Assembly: GCA_900770255.1 (NCBI GenBank)
Contig: CAAGJN010000070.1
Location: 1 to 27,376 of the forward strand
DNA from: Clostridia bacterium
GTDB lineage: Bacteria; Bacillota; Clostridia; Oscillospirales; Acutalibacteraceae
Direction of reading: 5' to 3'
Length of the DNA stretch: 27,376 nt
Notes under the pieces: generated by a model
What the model saw: the letters and a program-made list of their open reading frames with translations, nothing else
Told to the model about the DNA's origin: nothing
Databases searched by the model: none
In this document: in pieces, positions 14,913 to 23,102 of the stretch
Layout: the number at the start of each line of letters is the position of its first letter
How positions within the stretch are numbered: position 1 is the first letter of the stretch
Position numbers and translations under genes: made by a program

Positions 14913-15281
14913 GTGGAAGAAAACAAAACTGCTGGGAACATCGGCAGCCTTGTGATATCGGAGGATGTCATAGCATCGATAGCTCTCAATGCCGCTAAGG
15001 ACGTTGAAGGCGTGAGCAGCTTTGCAGTCAGGACTCCCGACGTTCATTCGATATTCAAGCTCGGTGAAGGAGCGTCAAAGTTTGTCCGCGTCGTGTCAAA
15101 CGATAACGACGTCAAGATCTATATCCATGTCAACATCGCCCCCGGTACTAAAATACCGAAGGTTGCGGCGGATATTCAGAAGAATGTCAAAAACGCTGTC
15201 CAGAGTATGACCGGCAAAATGGTCTCGAAGGTCAATGTTTCTATCGCCGGTATGGATATCAAGCCCGAAGGTGAAAAATAA
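14913..15281 (+). CDS. Asp23/Gls24 family protein (YqhY-like)
   Basis: 122-residue Asp23-family protein (PF03780). The family pattern is visible: GSLVISEDVIASIALNAAKDVEGV near the N-terminus, a central VKIYIHVNIAPGTKIPKVAADIQKNVKNAV segment and the C-terminal VNVSIAGMDI. In Bacillus yqhY sits directly before nusB and has been linked to control of acetyl-CoA carboxylase; here the accBC genes are absent from the cluster. The start is GTG at 14913 with AAGGAGG at 8-nt spacing; an ATG at 14906 is in another frame. Function in this organism is inferred from position. Confidence 0.9.
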   Translation: MEENKTAGNIGSLVISEDVIASIALNAAKDVEGVSSFAVRTPDVHSIFKLGEGASKFVRVVSNDNDVKIYIHVNIAPGTKIPKVAADIQKNVKNAVQSMTGKMVSKVNVSIAGMDIKPEGEK

Positions 15282-15288
15282 AACCTTC

Positions 15289-15324
15289 AAGCCCTCTCTT
15301 ACGGGAGGGCTTAATTCGGTTTTT
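15289..15324 (+). terminator. weak intra-operon hairpin between asp23 and nusB
   Basis: AAGCCCTC (15289-15296) pairs with GAGGGCTT (15305-15312). The T-run (15320-15324) begins 7 nt after the stem, so this is at best a partial terminator or attenuator, or an RNA processing/stability element. Confidence 0.4.
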
Positions 15325-15334
15325 ACTGTGTATT

Positions 15335-15370
15335 GAGGGGAGGATGCGCCCTGAGCGCACAACGCTTATG
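15335..15370 (+). promoter_or_regulatory. nusB ribosome-binding site with hairpin spacer
   Basis: GAGGGGAGG (15335-15343) touches an in-frame ATG at 15344, leaving no spacing, and lies 24 nt from the family-consistent ATG at 15368. TGCGC (15345-15349) can pair with GCGCA (15355-15359). Folding out this 15-nt hairpin leaves 9 nt between the ribosome-binding site and the ATG at 15368, the same arrangement as at spoIIIAC. Confidence 0.5.
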
Positions 15371-15808
15371 ACAAGAAGCCAGTCGAGAGAGCAGGCATTC
15401 GCGCTGCTGTTTGAAAAATCCTTTAATCCCGAGACGGATATGGAGGATATAATAACTCTCAGCCTTGAGAACGACATCATCGAGCCGGACGAATTTGCAT
15501 CCATGCTCGCTCAGACGGCATGGGACAAGCTGTTTTCAATAGATGCTATAATAGAGAAATATTCAAAGAACTGGAAAAAGCACAGGATATCCCGCGTTGC
15601 GCTTGCGGCGATGAGGCTGAGCGTTTGTGAGCTTATGTACATACCCGAGGTGCCCGTCGGTGCTTCGATCAACGAAGCTGTTGAGCTGTGCAAGAAATAT
15701 GCTACGACGGACGATGCGTCCTTTGTCAACGGCGTTCTCGGCTCGGTCGCACGCAACGAGAAGCTTGCAGACAGAAACAGTTCTGCCGACTCTTCGGACG
15801 GGGAGTGA
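15368..15808 (+). CDS. nusB: transcription antitermination factor NusB
   Basis: NusB binds boxA RNA together with NusE (S10) and supports rRNA antitermination. The 146-residue product starts MTRSQSREQAFALLFE, matching the usual R-x-x-A-r-e-x-A-f-x-l-L-f pattern. It then shows DIIEKYSKNWKKHRISRVALAAMRLSVCELMY-like helices and the signature VPVGASINEAVELCKKYATTDDASFVNGVLG near 96-126. The start at 15368 fits the family; the ATG at 15344 would add 8 residues and touches the ribosome-binding site. Stops 2 nt before the next gene. Confidence 0.94.
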   Translation: MTRSQSREQAFALLFEKSFNPETDMEDIITLSLENDIIEPDEFASMLAQTAWDKLFSIDAIIEKYSKNWKKHRISRVALAAMRLSVCELMYIPEVPVGASINEAVELCKKYATTDDASFVNGVLGSVARNEKLADRNSSADSSDGE

Positions 15809-15810
15809 CC

Positions 15811-16749
15811 ATGGCTGTTTATCTCGGGATAGATACAAGCAATTATACTACATCCGCCGCAGCCTTTGATGATGTGAGCGGATGTGTTTTTCAAAGCAAG
15901 CTGATGCTGCCTGTCAAGAGCGGCGAGCGCGGCCTGCGTCAGAGCGACGCGGTGTTTCATCATACGCAGCAGCTGTATGAGGCGGTGTCCTCCGTGCTCA
16001 GCAAATGCGGCTCGCCCGATTTTATCGGAGCCTCATATGCTCCGCGCGATGCAGAGGGCTCATATATGCCCTGCTTTACCGTGGGACTCAACACGGCAAA
16101 GTGTATGGCGGCGGCTCTTCGAGTGCCGCTGAGCGAATTTTCGCACCAGGCCGGTCACGTTGCCGCCGCAGTCTATTCGAGCGGGCACACCGAGCTCTTT
16201 GAAGAAAAATTCATTGCGTTTCATGTCTCCGGCGGCACTACCGAAGCGCTGCTCGTGGAGCCTGACAGGGAGAGAATTTTAAAAATAGAGATCATCGGCA
16301 GGACACTCGATCTCAACGCCGGGCAGGCGGTTGACAGAGTCGGGGTCAAAATGGGGCTGAGCTTCCCCGCAGGAGCGCAGCTTGAAAAGCTTGCGCTCGC
16401 GAGCGACCGGCGATATTCGCCCAGGCCCTTTATAAAAGGCACCGATTGCAGCCTCTCCGGGGTCGAAAATAAATGTATATCCATGCTCGAAAAGGGCGAG
16501 AGTAAGAACGACGTCGCCCGTTTTTGTCTCGACTTTGTTGCAGCTTCGCTCGAGGGCATGACCGAGAGGATACTCGAAAAATACGGAAAGCTGCCGCTCG
16601 TCTTTGCAGGTGGAGTGATGTCAAACTCGATCATCCGAGAACGCTTTACAAATGAGTTCGGCGCTTACTTTGCCGAACCCGCATTTTCAGCCGATAACGC
16701 CGCGGGTACGGCGTATCTTACCTATCTCAAGGAGCAAAAAAATGCCTGA
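15811..16749 (+). CDS. TsaD/Kae1/Gcp-like protein (glycoprotease-fold paralogue)
   Basis: 312-residue ASKHA-fold protein of the TsaD/Kae1 superfamily. True TsaD makes the t6A modification of tRNA with TsaB and TsaE. The metal-ligand pattern is kept: H112 and H116 in HQAGH, and D295 in SADNAAGTA; the nucleotide-binding pieces YLGIDTSNYTTS (4-15), HVSGGTTEA (138-146) and FAGGVMSNS (265-273) are also visible. It is shorter and more divergent than housekeeping TsaD (about 340 residues). Clostridia often carry such a paralogue beside xseA, so I do not assign tsaD. It sits where folD lies in Bacillus, between nusB (2 nt away) and xseA (8-nt overlap). Biochemical role unknown. Confidence 0.82.
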   Translation: MAVYLGIDTSNYTTSAAAFDDVSGCVFQSKLMLPVKSGERGLRQSDAVFHHTQQLYEAVSSVLSKCGSPDFIGASYAPRDAEGSYMPCFTVGLNTAKCMAAALRVPLSEFSHQAGHVAAAVYSSGHTELFEEKFIAFHVSGGTTEALLVEPDRERILKIEIIGRTLDLNAGQAVDRVGVKMGLSFPAGAQLEKLALASDRRYSPRPFIKGTDCSLSGVENKCISMLEKGESKNDVARFCLDFVAASLEGMTERILEKYGKLPLVFAGGVMSNSIIRERFTNEFGAYFAEPAFSADNAAGTAYLTYLKEQKNA

Positions 16750-17968
16750 AGCGATCAGCGTAACAGTCGGCCAGCTCAATAGATATATAAAGGCTGTCAT
16801 GGATTCAGACTGTAACCTGCACACTCTGTTTGTCAGCGGGGAGATCTCCAATTTTACGAATCATTACAGGACGGGCCACTACTATCTGACCCTCAAGGAT
16901 GAGAAGTCGTCGATAAAGGCCGTGATGTTCCGTTCGGATAACGAGCGCCTCGGCTTTATGCCGGAGAACGGCATGCATGTTATCGCGCGCGGCAGGGTCA
17001 GCGTGTTCGAACGTGACGGCCAGTATCAGCTCTATATCGAGGATATGCAGCCTAACGGCGCGGGCGCGCTGAGCATAGCCTTTGAGCAGCTCAAGAAAAA
17101 GCTTGAGGCAGAGGGACTCTTTTCGCCGGAGCGCAAGAAGCCGATTCCGCGCTTTCCACGGCGTGTCGGCGTAGTTACTTCGCCGACAGGCGCGGCAGTC
17201 AGAGATATAATAAATGTCATTTCGCGCCGCAGCCCGTCAACCCAGATAATTCTCTGCCCCGTTCAGGTGCAGGGCGCGTCGGCCGCAGGGCAGATAGCTG
17301 ACGCGATAAAGCGATTTAACAGCGGGAAATACGCCGATGTGCTTATAGTCGGCCGCGGCGGCGGCTCGGTTGAGGAGCTGTGGGCGTTCAACGAAGAAAA
17401 GGTCGCCCGTGCAGTTGCGTGCAGCCGGATTCCTGTCATATCGGCGGTAGGACACGAGACGGATTTCACTATCTGCGATTTTGCGGCTGATCTCCGCGCC
17501 CCCACTCCGTCGGCGGCGGCAGAGCTTGCAGTCAGCGACCGGGCGGAGCAGCACGCATATATAGATCAGCTCGGCAGTCGGTGCGCCTCTGCGCTCGGTT
17601 CTGTTGTCCGATACAGATACAACGAGCTTACACGCATAAGAGCTCAGCTCATGGCGTACGGGCCGCAGCAGCAGATAATTTATCGCCGCCAGGAGCTCGA
17701 CTCGGTATATTCGGATATGTGCGCGGCAGCGGAAAATATCCGCCGCGCGGAAAAGTCGAGGCTCTCGGTGCTCGCCGGACGGCTCGACGCGCTCAGCCCG
17801 CTTCGTATTCTCTCGGGCGGTTATGCGGCAGTTGAACACGGCGGCAGGTTGATATCGGATGAAAACGTGCCGCAGGTCGGCGACGATATAACCGTGACCG
17901 CTTCAAGCTTGAAGCTTACCGCCCGCGTTACTTCATCGGAAATAAACGGAGGAAACAGCAATGGCTAA
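16742..17968 (+). CDS. xseA: exodeoxyribonuclease VII large subunit
   Basis: Catalytic subunit of exonuclease VII, which degrades single-stranded DNA to oligonucleotides. The 408-residue product has an N-terminal OB-fold (about 5-100: VTVGQLNRYIKAV, VSGEISNF, GHYYLTLKD), the catalytic core with VGVVTSPTGAAVRDI, the Gly-rich GRGGGSVEELWAFNEE and ISAVGHETDFTICDFAADLR, and a C-terminal coiled region ending in SPLRILSGGYA. The ATG at 16742 has AAGGAG at 16729-16734 and overlaps the upstream gene by 8 nt; open frame further upstream lacks family similarity. Confidence 0.96.
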   Translation: MPEAISVTVGQLNRYIKAVMDSDCNLHTLFVSGEISNFTNHYRTGHYYLTLKDEKSSIKAVMFRSDNERLGFMPENGMHVIARGRVSVFERDGQYQLYIEDMQPNGAGALSIAFEQLKKKLEAEGLFSPERKKPIPRFPRRVGVVTSPTGAAVRDIINVISRRSPSTQIILCPVQVQGASAAGQIADAIKRFNSGKYADVLIVGRGGGSVEELWAFNEEKVARAVACSRIPVISAVGHETDFTICDFAADLRAPTPSAAAELAVSDRAEQHAYIDQLGSRCASALGSVVRYRYNELTRIRAQLMAYGPQQQIIYRRQELDSVYSDMCAAAENIRRAEKSRLSVLAGRLDALSPLRILSGGYAAVEHGGRLISDENVPQVGDDITVTASSLKLTARVTSSEINGGNSNG

Positions 17969-18173
17969 AAAGACATACGAAGATTCGGTCCAACGACTTG
18001 AAGATATAGTTTCGGCTCTCGAGCGCGGCGATGTGTCCCTCGACGAGTCCTTGAAGCTGTTTGAAGAGGGGACGAAGCTCGTCACCTTTTGCAGCGAATA
18101 TCTCGACAAAGCTCAGAGCAGGATAAAGGAGCTCTCTGAGCTTGAAAAGGAGAATGAGAATGAGGATGAGTAA
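17961..18173 (+). CDS. xseB: exodeoxyribonuclease VII small subunit
   Basis: 70-residue XseB, which wraps XseA in the ExoVII complex. The family pattern TYEDSVQRLEDIVSALERGDVSLDESLKLFEEGTKL is nearly continuous across residues 5-40. The ATG overlaps the xseA stop by 8 nt, with GGAGG at 17948-17952. The C-terminus is Glu/Asn-rich and its coding sequence contains the ribosome-binding site and start of ispA. Confidence 0.95.
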   Translation: MAKKTYEDSVQRLEDIVSALERGDVSLDESLKLFEEGTKLVTFCSEYLDKAQSRIKELSELEKENENEDE

Positions 18174-19053
18174 GTATACTCTCGACGAATATGTTTCGCT
18201 CATAAATGACGCCGCTATGTCTTATCTTTGCAGGACCGCGTCATCCTCGGGCGAGGAGAAGATGCTTGAGGCCATGCGCTACAGCGTTGAGAACGGCGGC
18301 AAACGTATCCGCCCGATACTCACGCTTGAGTTCTGCCGCATGTGCGGCGGCGATGTGGAGGCGGCGCTTCCGCTTGCCTGCGCTATAGAGTTTATACACA
18401 CATATTCGCTCATTCACGACGACCTGCCCTGCATGGACAACGACGATATGCGCCGCGGCAAGCCGTCGAGCCATATCCGCTTCGGCGAGGCGAACGCCCT
18501 GCTCGCAGGCGATTCTCTGCTCACCCTTGCATTTCAGACTGCGGGAGAGGCTGAGGATCTCCCGGCAGAGTCTGTTGTTGAGGCCGTGAGTCTGCTGGCA
18601 CGCGCCGCAGGCTGCGCCGGTATGGTGGCGGGTCAGGTGCAGGACCTTGAAAATGAAAATAAACCGTCAGTAACTGCCGATGATCTGCGCTCGGTCGATA
18701 TTCTCAAGACAGGGGAGCTTATCAGAGCGGCGTGCCTGCTCGGATGTATCGCTGCGGGCACCGACAATAAAAAGCGCGAGGCCGCCTGTGTCTATGCTGA
18801 AAATCTCGGCATTGCGTTTCAGATAGTTGATGATATACTCGACGTTACCAGCGACGAAGCGACTCTCGGCAAGCCCATAGGCAGCGACGCTGAGAACTGC
18901 AAGAACACCTATGTGTCTCTGCTCGGCCTCGAAGGCGCGCAGAAGAAGGCCGCCGAGCTGACCGACAGGGCGATCGGCGCGCTCAGCGTGTTCGGAGACG
19001 AGGCTCAATTCCTCGTCGGGTTGTCCGAAAAGCTGCTCTCGAGAAAAAAGTAA
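18160..19053 (+). CDS. ispA: (2E,6E)-farnesyl diphosphate synthase
   Basis: Polyprenyl synthase that condenses IPP with DMAPP and GPP to make farnesyl diphosphate for undecaprenyl and other isoprenoids. The 297-residue product has NGGKRIRP (45-52), the first Asp-rich motif DDLPCMDNDDMRRG (87-100), typical of the bacterial FPP synthase insertion, and the second Asp-rich motif DDILD (224-228) with GKPIGSD. The ATG at 18160 is chosen because AAAGGAG (18146-18152) is 7 nt upstream; ATGs at 18154 and 18166 are alternatives. It overlaps xseB by 14 nt and precedes dxs, so this stretch supplies both precursor and chain formation. Confidence 0.95.
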   Translation: MRMSKYTLDEYVSLINDAAMSYLCRTASSSGEEKMLEAMRYSVENGGKRIRPILTLEFCRMCGGDVEAALPLACAIEFIHTYSLIHDDLPCMDNDDMRRGKPSSHIRFGEANALLAGDSLLTLAFQTAGEAEDLPAESVVEAVSLLARAAGCAGMVAGQVQDLENENKPSVTADDLRSVDILKTGELIRAACLLGCIAAGTDNKKREAACVYAENLGIAFQIVDDILDVTSDEATLGKPIGSDAENCKNTYVSLLGLEGAQKKAAELTDRAIGALSVFGDEAQFLVGLSEKLLSRKK

Positions 19054-19080
19054 ACTAATGTCGAAAGGTTGAAGGCATAT

Positions 19081-20940
19081 ATGTCCGACAAGTACCTTAA
19101 AAATATACATTCACCTGAGGATATCAAGGGTATGAGTTATAAGCAGCTCGACGAGTTGGCAGAGGAGATACGCTCGGTGCTGATCGACACCGTCTCAAAG
19201 ACCGGAGGCCATCTTGCCTCAAATCTCGGCGTTGTCGAGCTCACTCTCGCAATGCACAAGGAGTTCAACTCACCGCAGGATAAATTTGTCTGGGACGTCG
19301 GTCACCAGGCCTATACGCACAAGCTGCTCACCGGCAGATACGCTCAGTTCCACACTCTTCGTCAGGAGGGAGGGCTGTCCGGCTTCTGCCGCCCCGAGGA
19401 GAGCGAGCACGATATATTCTACAGCGGCCATTCGAGCACGGCGGCCTCGAGCGCGCTCGGCCTCTCGACAGCCAACACCATGCGGGGCAGCAAAAACACC
19501 GTCGTGGCGGTCGTCGGGGACGGCTCAATGACCGGCGGCATGTTCTATGAGGCGCTCAATAACGCCGGCAGAACGCGTGACAGGCTCATAATTGTACTCA
19601 ACGACAATGAGATGTCAATATCCGAAAATGTCGGCTCAATGGCGCGCTATCTCGCGGTTGTCAGAGCGAAGCCCGAATATTACCGCATGAAAGCGCATAC
19701 GGAAAAGCTCTTAAAGCATATTCCGTTGGTCGGTAATGCGCTTTCCGACGCCGCGTTTGATATAAAGAGCGCCCTCAAGCGCATCATATATTCAGACTCG
19801 TGGTTCGAGGATCTCGGCCTTCATTACATAGGTCCCATCGACGGCCACAACATTCAGCAGCTCTGCGAAGCCTTTGAGATGGCGAAGAAATATGACAAGC
19901 CCGTGTTGTTGCATGTCAATACGCTCAAGGGCAAGGGGTATGATTTTGCCGAGCGTTCTCCGGAGCAGTTCCACGGCATCTCAAAGTTCGATATCAACAC
20001 CGGAGAGCCGCTCTCATCAGGCACAAGCTTTTCGAGTAATTTCGGCGATATGATGTGCAGCTTTGCCTCGTGCGACGACCGTATATGCGCAATAACCGCC
20101 GCGATGTCGATCGGTACCGGACTCGACAGGTTTTCAAATGAACATAAGGACAGATTCTTTGATATAGGCATAGCCGAGGAGCATGCGGTGGCGTTTGCGC
20201 TCGGCCTTGCGAAGAGCGGATTTATACCGGTTTTCGCGGTCTATTCCACATTTCTTCAGCGCTGTTTCGATCAGCTTCTGCACGACGCCGCGCTGCAAAA
20301 GCAGAAAATGGTAATCGCCATCGACCGCGCGGGCTTCGTCGGCGAGGACGGCGAGACGCATCAGGGCGTTTTTGATGTCTCAATGCTCAGAAGTGTGCCG
20401 GATATAACCGTATATTCGCCCTCGACATATGAGGGGCTCAGGCACGCCATGCAGCAGGCTCTCTATTCGGAGTCGAAGCTTGTAGCTGTCAGATATCCCC
20501 GCGGCGCGCAGCGCGCGTTGCCGGATAGCATCAAGCCGACCTTCTCCGATTTTGACGTGTTCGGCGATGCGGATGCCGAGACTGCCATCGTGACCTACGG
20601 CAGGACTTTCTCCGCCTGTGCGTTTGCATATGAGAAGCTCTTAAACGAGGGAGAGAGCATAAAGCTTATTAAGCTCAACCGCATAATCCCTGTCTGCGAG
20701 GGCGCGGTTGAGGCCGCCAAAAACTGCAAGAAGGTGTTTTTTATCGAAGAGGGTATCCGCCGCGGCGGAGCAGGCGAAGGCTTCCTGTTTGATCTCTCTA
20801 AGACCGGCTTCTCCGGAAAATATATTCTTCGTGCGGTTGAAAACGGCTTTGTCAAGCAGGCTTCTGTCGCGTCGCTGCTGCACAGGTACGGCTTTGATGA
20901 GGAGGGCGTCTATTCGCTCGTCAAGTCTGCGGAGGGCTGA
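19081..20940 (+). CDS. dxs: 1-deoxy-D-xylulose-5-phosphate synthase
   Basis: Thiamine-diphosphate enzyme joining pyruvate and glyceraldehyde-3-phosphate, the first step of the MEP isoprenoid pathway. The 619-residue product has the transketolase-like order: GGHLASNLGVVELTLA (42-57), VWDVGHQAY (70-78), the cofactor motif GDGSMTGGMFYEALNN (147-161), NDNEMSIS (174-181), HVNTLKGKGY, the pyrimidine-domain IAEEHAVAFA and the C-terminal transketolase domain. The ATG at 19081 follows GAAGG (19071-19075). Placed directly after ispA. Confidence 0.97.
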   Translation: MSDKYLKNIHSPEDIKGMSYKQLDELAEEIRSVLIDTVSKTGGHLASNLGVVELTLAMHKEFNSPQDKFVWDVGHQAYTHKLLTGRYAQFHTLRQEGGLSGFCRPEESEHDIFYSGHSSTAASSALGLSTANTMRGSKNTVVAVVGDGSMTGGMFYEALNNAGRTRDRLIIVLNDNEMSISENVGSMARYLAVVRAKPEYYRMKAHTEKLLKHIPLVGNALSDAAFDIKSALKRIIYSDSWFEDLGLHYIGPIDGHNIQQLCEAFEMAKKYDKPVLLHVNTLKGKGYDFAERSPEQFHGISKFDINTGEPLSSGTSFSSNFGDMMCSFASCDDRICAITAAMSIGTGLDRFSNEHKDRFFDIGIAEEHAVAFALGLAKSGFIPVFAVYSTFLQRCFDQLLHDAALQKQKMVIAIDRAGFVGEDGETHQGVFDVSMLRSVPDITVYSPSTYEGLRHAMQQALYSESKLVAVRYPRGAQRALPDSIKPTFSDFDVFGDADAETAIVTYGRTFSACAFAYEKLLNEGESIKLIKLNRIIPVCEGAVEAAKNCKKVFFIEEGIRRGGAGEGFLFDLSKTGFSGKYILRAVENGFVKQASVASLLHRYGFDEEGVYSLVKSAEG

Positions 20941-20942
20941 GC

Positions 20943-21746
20943 TTGGATAATAGTAGAAAACGCATAGATATTCTTATGGTCGAGCAGGGGATGGCTTCCT
21001 CACGCGAAAAGGCCAAAGAAATGATAAAAAGCAAAAATGTATATTTAAACGGTAAAATTGTATCAAAAGCTGGACTTTTGGCGAATGAGTGTGATATAAT
21101 CGAATATAAAGGTGAAGCCGTGCGATATGTCAGCCGAGGCGGTCTCAAGCTAGAACGGGCGATAGAGTCATTCGGCATAGAACTCAGCGGATATTTATGC
21201 ATCGATGTCGGCGCGTCCACCGGCGGTTTTACCGACTGCATGCTCCAAAACGGGGCGCGAAAGGTCTATTCGGTTGACTCCGGCAGCGGCCAGCTCGCTG
21301 AAAAACTCAGAGCCAATGCACGTGTTGTTAATCTTGAAAAAACAAATTTCAGATATATAACAAAAAATGATATTCCTGAACAGGCGGATTTTGCGAGCGT
21401 GGATGTCTCCTTTATCTCGCTGAGGCTTATTCTTCCTGCGCTGTCGCCGCTGATGAGGGACGGCGGCGAGGCCGTGTGCCTTATCAAGCCGCAGTTTGAA
21501 GCGGGGAGAGAGAATGTCGGGAAGAGAGGCGTGGTCAAGGATCCGCGCGTACATATAAAAGTCATAGAAAATGTCTGCGGTTATGCTTCTCAGACGGGAT
21601 TTTCGGTCATGGGACTGGACTTTTCACCGATTAAGGGGCCTGAGGGCAATATAGAATACCTCGTATATCTTAAAAAAGAGAGTGACAGCGCCCTGTCTGC
21701 GCCCGATATTGCGGGCGTTGTTGCAGCGGCGCACGCCAACTTCTGA
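20943..21746 (+). CDS. tlyA: TlyA family RNA 2'-O-methyltransferase/hemolysin-like protein
   Basis: 267-residue protein with an N-terminal S4 RNA-binding domain (about 6-65: RIDILMVEQGMASSREKA and NVYLNGKIV) and a C-terminal FtsJ-like SAM-dependent methyltransferase domain with DVGASTGGFTD (88-98), SVDVSFISL (152-160) and IKPQFEAGRE (181-190). In other bacteria TlyA methylates ribosomal RNA; the Bacillus counterpart YqxC sits at the same position. The start is TTG at 20943, supported by GGAGGG (20931-20936) at 6-nt spacing; no better ATG exists before the S4 domain. Activity here is inferred. Confidence 0.92.
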   Translation: MDNSRKRIDILMVEQGMASSREKAKEMIKSKNVYLNGKIVSKAGLLANECDIIEYKGEAVRYVSRGGLKLERAIESFGIELSGYLCIDVGASTGGFTDCMLQNGARKVYSVDSGSGQLAEKLRANARVVNLEKTNFRYITKNDIPEQADFASVDVSFISLRLILPALSPLMRDGGEAVCLIKPQFEAGRENVGKRGVVKDPRVHIKVIENVCGYASQTGFSVMGLDFSPIKGPEGNIEYLVYLKKESDSALSAPDIAGVVAAAHANF

Positions 21747-21761
21747 AAGCTGGAGAAAGAT

Positions 21762-22637
21762 ATGAATTTCGCTATCATTCCCAACCTTACACGGGCAAAC
21801 GCGGCTCAGGTGACAAGGCTCATCTGCACCAGGCTCGATGAACTTAAAACTGAATATGTGCTCCCGCAGGAGACTGCCGCGAGCTTTTCCGATACCAAAG
21901 CAGTGTTCGAGTCCGAGGAGGATATGCTCCGCGAATGTACGGCAGTGATAACCGTCGGCGGCGACGGTACGATAATTCACTCGGCGAAGAAGGCGGCTGT
22001 CTATTCAAAGCCCGTGCTCGGCATTAACGCAGGGCGCCTCGCTTTCATGGCGGGGCTTGAGATACATGAACTCGGCCTTCTCGAAAAACTTATCACGGGC
22101 GATTACAGCATGGATAAACGCATGATGCTAAAAACAGTCGCTGTTGACGGAGATATTACTCAATGCGGCTACAGTATAAACGACTCGACCGTCATGCGAA
22201 CTTCGAGACTCAATAAGATCTCGGAGATAGATGTCGATCTCAACGAAAGGTACTTCAACAGATATCTGGGCGACGGGCTCATTCTCTCAACGCCGACCGG
22301 CTCAACAGCCTATTCGCTCTCGGCGGGCGGCCCGGTAGTCGATCCGAAGCTCGGGTGCATAGTCATGACCCCTATCTGTTCCCATTCGGTGTTCACCCGT
22401 TCTCTCGTGCTCGCAGAGGATTCGGTGCTGCGCGTATATCCGGCGGATGGCGGCACGCTCTCTGTTTCGTGCGATGGCGACGAGCCGTTCACGGTTTCGC
22501 CGCAGGGGAGTATAAGGGTTGAAAAAGCAGATATATGCGCGAATTTTATCAGACTGAAAAATGACAGCTTTGTTGATATCCTCAACAAAAAAATGATGCA
22601 GTGGAACAGCGGTTCACAGACAACTCAGGAGGTATAG
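21762..22637 (+). CDS. nadK: NAD kinase
   Basis: ATP- (or polyphosphate-) dependent NAD kinase that makes NADP. The 291-residue product shows the family motifs VGGDGTIIH (65-73), GINAGRLAFM (87-96), the NE/D-type substrate motif INDSTVMR (139-146) and DGLILSTPTGSTAYSLSAGG (171-190). The ATG at 21762 has GGAGAAAG upstream. Insertion of nadK between tlyA and argR is common in Clostridia and differs from Bacillus. Confidence 0.96.
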   Translation: MNFAIIPNLTRANAAQVTRLICTRLDELKTEYVLPQETAASFSDTKAVFESEEDMLRECTAVITVGGDGTIIHSAKKAAVYSKPVLGINAGRLAFMAGLEIHELGLLEKLITGDYSMDKRMMLKTVAVDGDITQCGYSINDSTVMRTSRLNKISEIDVDLNERYFNRYLGDGLILSTPTGSTAYSLSAGGPVVDPKLGCIVMTPICSHSVFTRSLVLAEDSVLRVYPADGGTLSVSCDGDEPFTVSPQGSIRVEKADICANFIRLKNDSFVDILNKKMMQWNSGSQTTQEV

Positions 22638-22639
22638 CC

Positions 22640-23092
22640 GTGAAGAAGAAACGTCAGGAAGTCATACTGGAGATCATCGAGAAGTATGATCTGTCCACGC
22701 AGGATGAACTTCTGCAAAAGCTCAGAGAAAACGGTTTTGACGCTACCCAAGCGACAGTCTCAAGAGATATAAAGGAGCTGCGTCTTGTCAAGACTATGAG
22801 TGCGGGCGGGCAGTATAAGTATGCCGTCACAAAGACAGAGTCTGATGAGCTGCTTTCAAAGTTCCGCAGCATCTTCTCTCAGTCGGTCGTCTCAGCCGAC
22901 TATGCGGGCAATACGATCGTTATTCGCTGCTACAACGGCATGGCTCAGGCTGCGTGCGCGGCCTTTGACTCCATGCAGTGGGACGGCCTTGTCGGCACCC
23001 TTGCCGGCGACGATACTATATTCGCCCTGTGCAGAAACGAGAGCTATGCTTCTCAGATGAAGGATTCCATAAAACGACTTATCGAAAAATGA
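22640..23092 (+). CDS. argR: arginine repressor ArgR/AhrC
   Basis: Arginine-responsive regulator of arginine metabolism. The 150-residue product has an N-terminal winged helix (about 1-65) with ATQATVSRDIKELRLVK (35-51), and a C-terminal arginine-binding/hexamerisation domain with GTLAGDDTIFAL (119-130). The start is GTG at 22640, two bases after the nadK stop, with AGGAGG (22627-22632) at 7-nt spacing. No arginine biosynthesis gene or ARG box was found in the window; the position before recN is conserved in Firmicutes. Confidence 0.96.
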   Translation: MKKKRQEVILEIIEKYDLSTQDELLQKLRENGFDATQATVSRDIKELRLVKTMSAGGQYKYAVTKTESDELLSKFRSIFSQSVVSADYAGNTIVIRCYNGMAQAACAAFDSMQWDGLVGTLAGDDTIFALCRNESYASQMKDSIKRLIEK

Positions 23093-23102
23093 GGTAGGAG
23101 CT

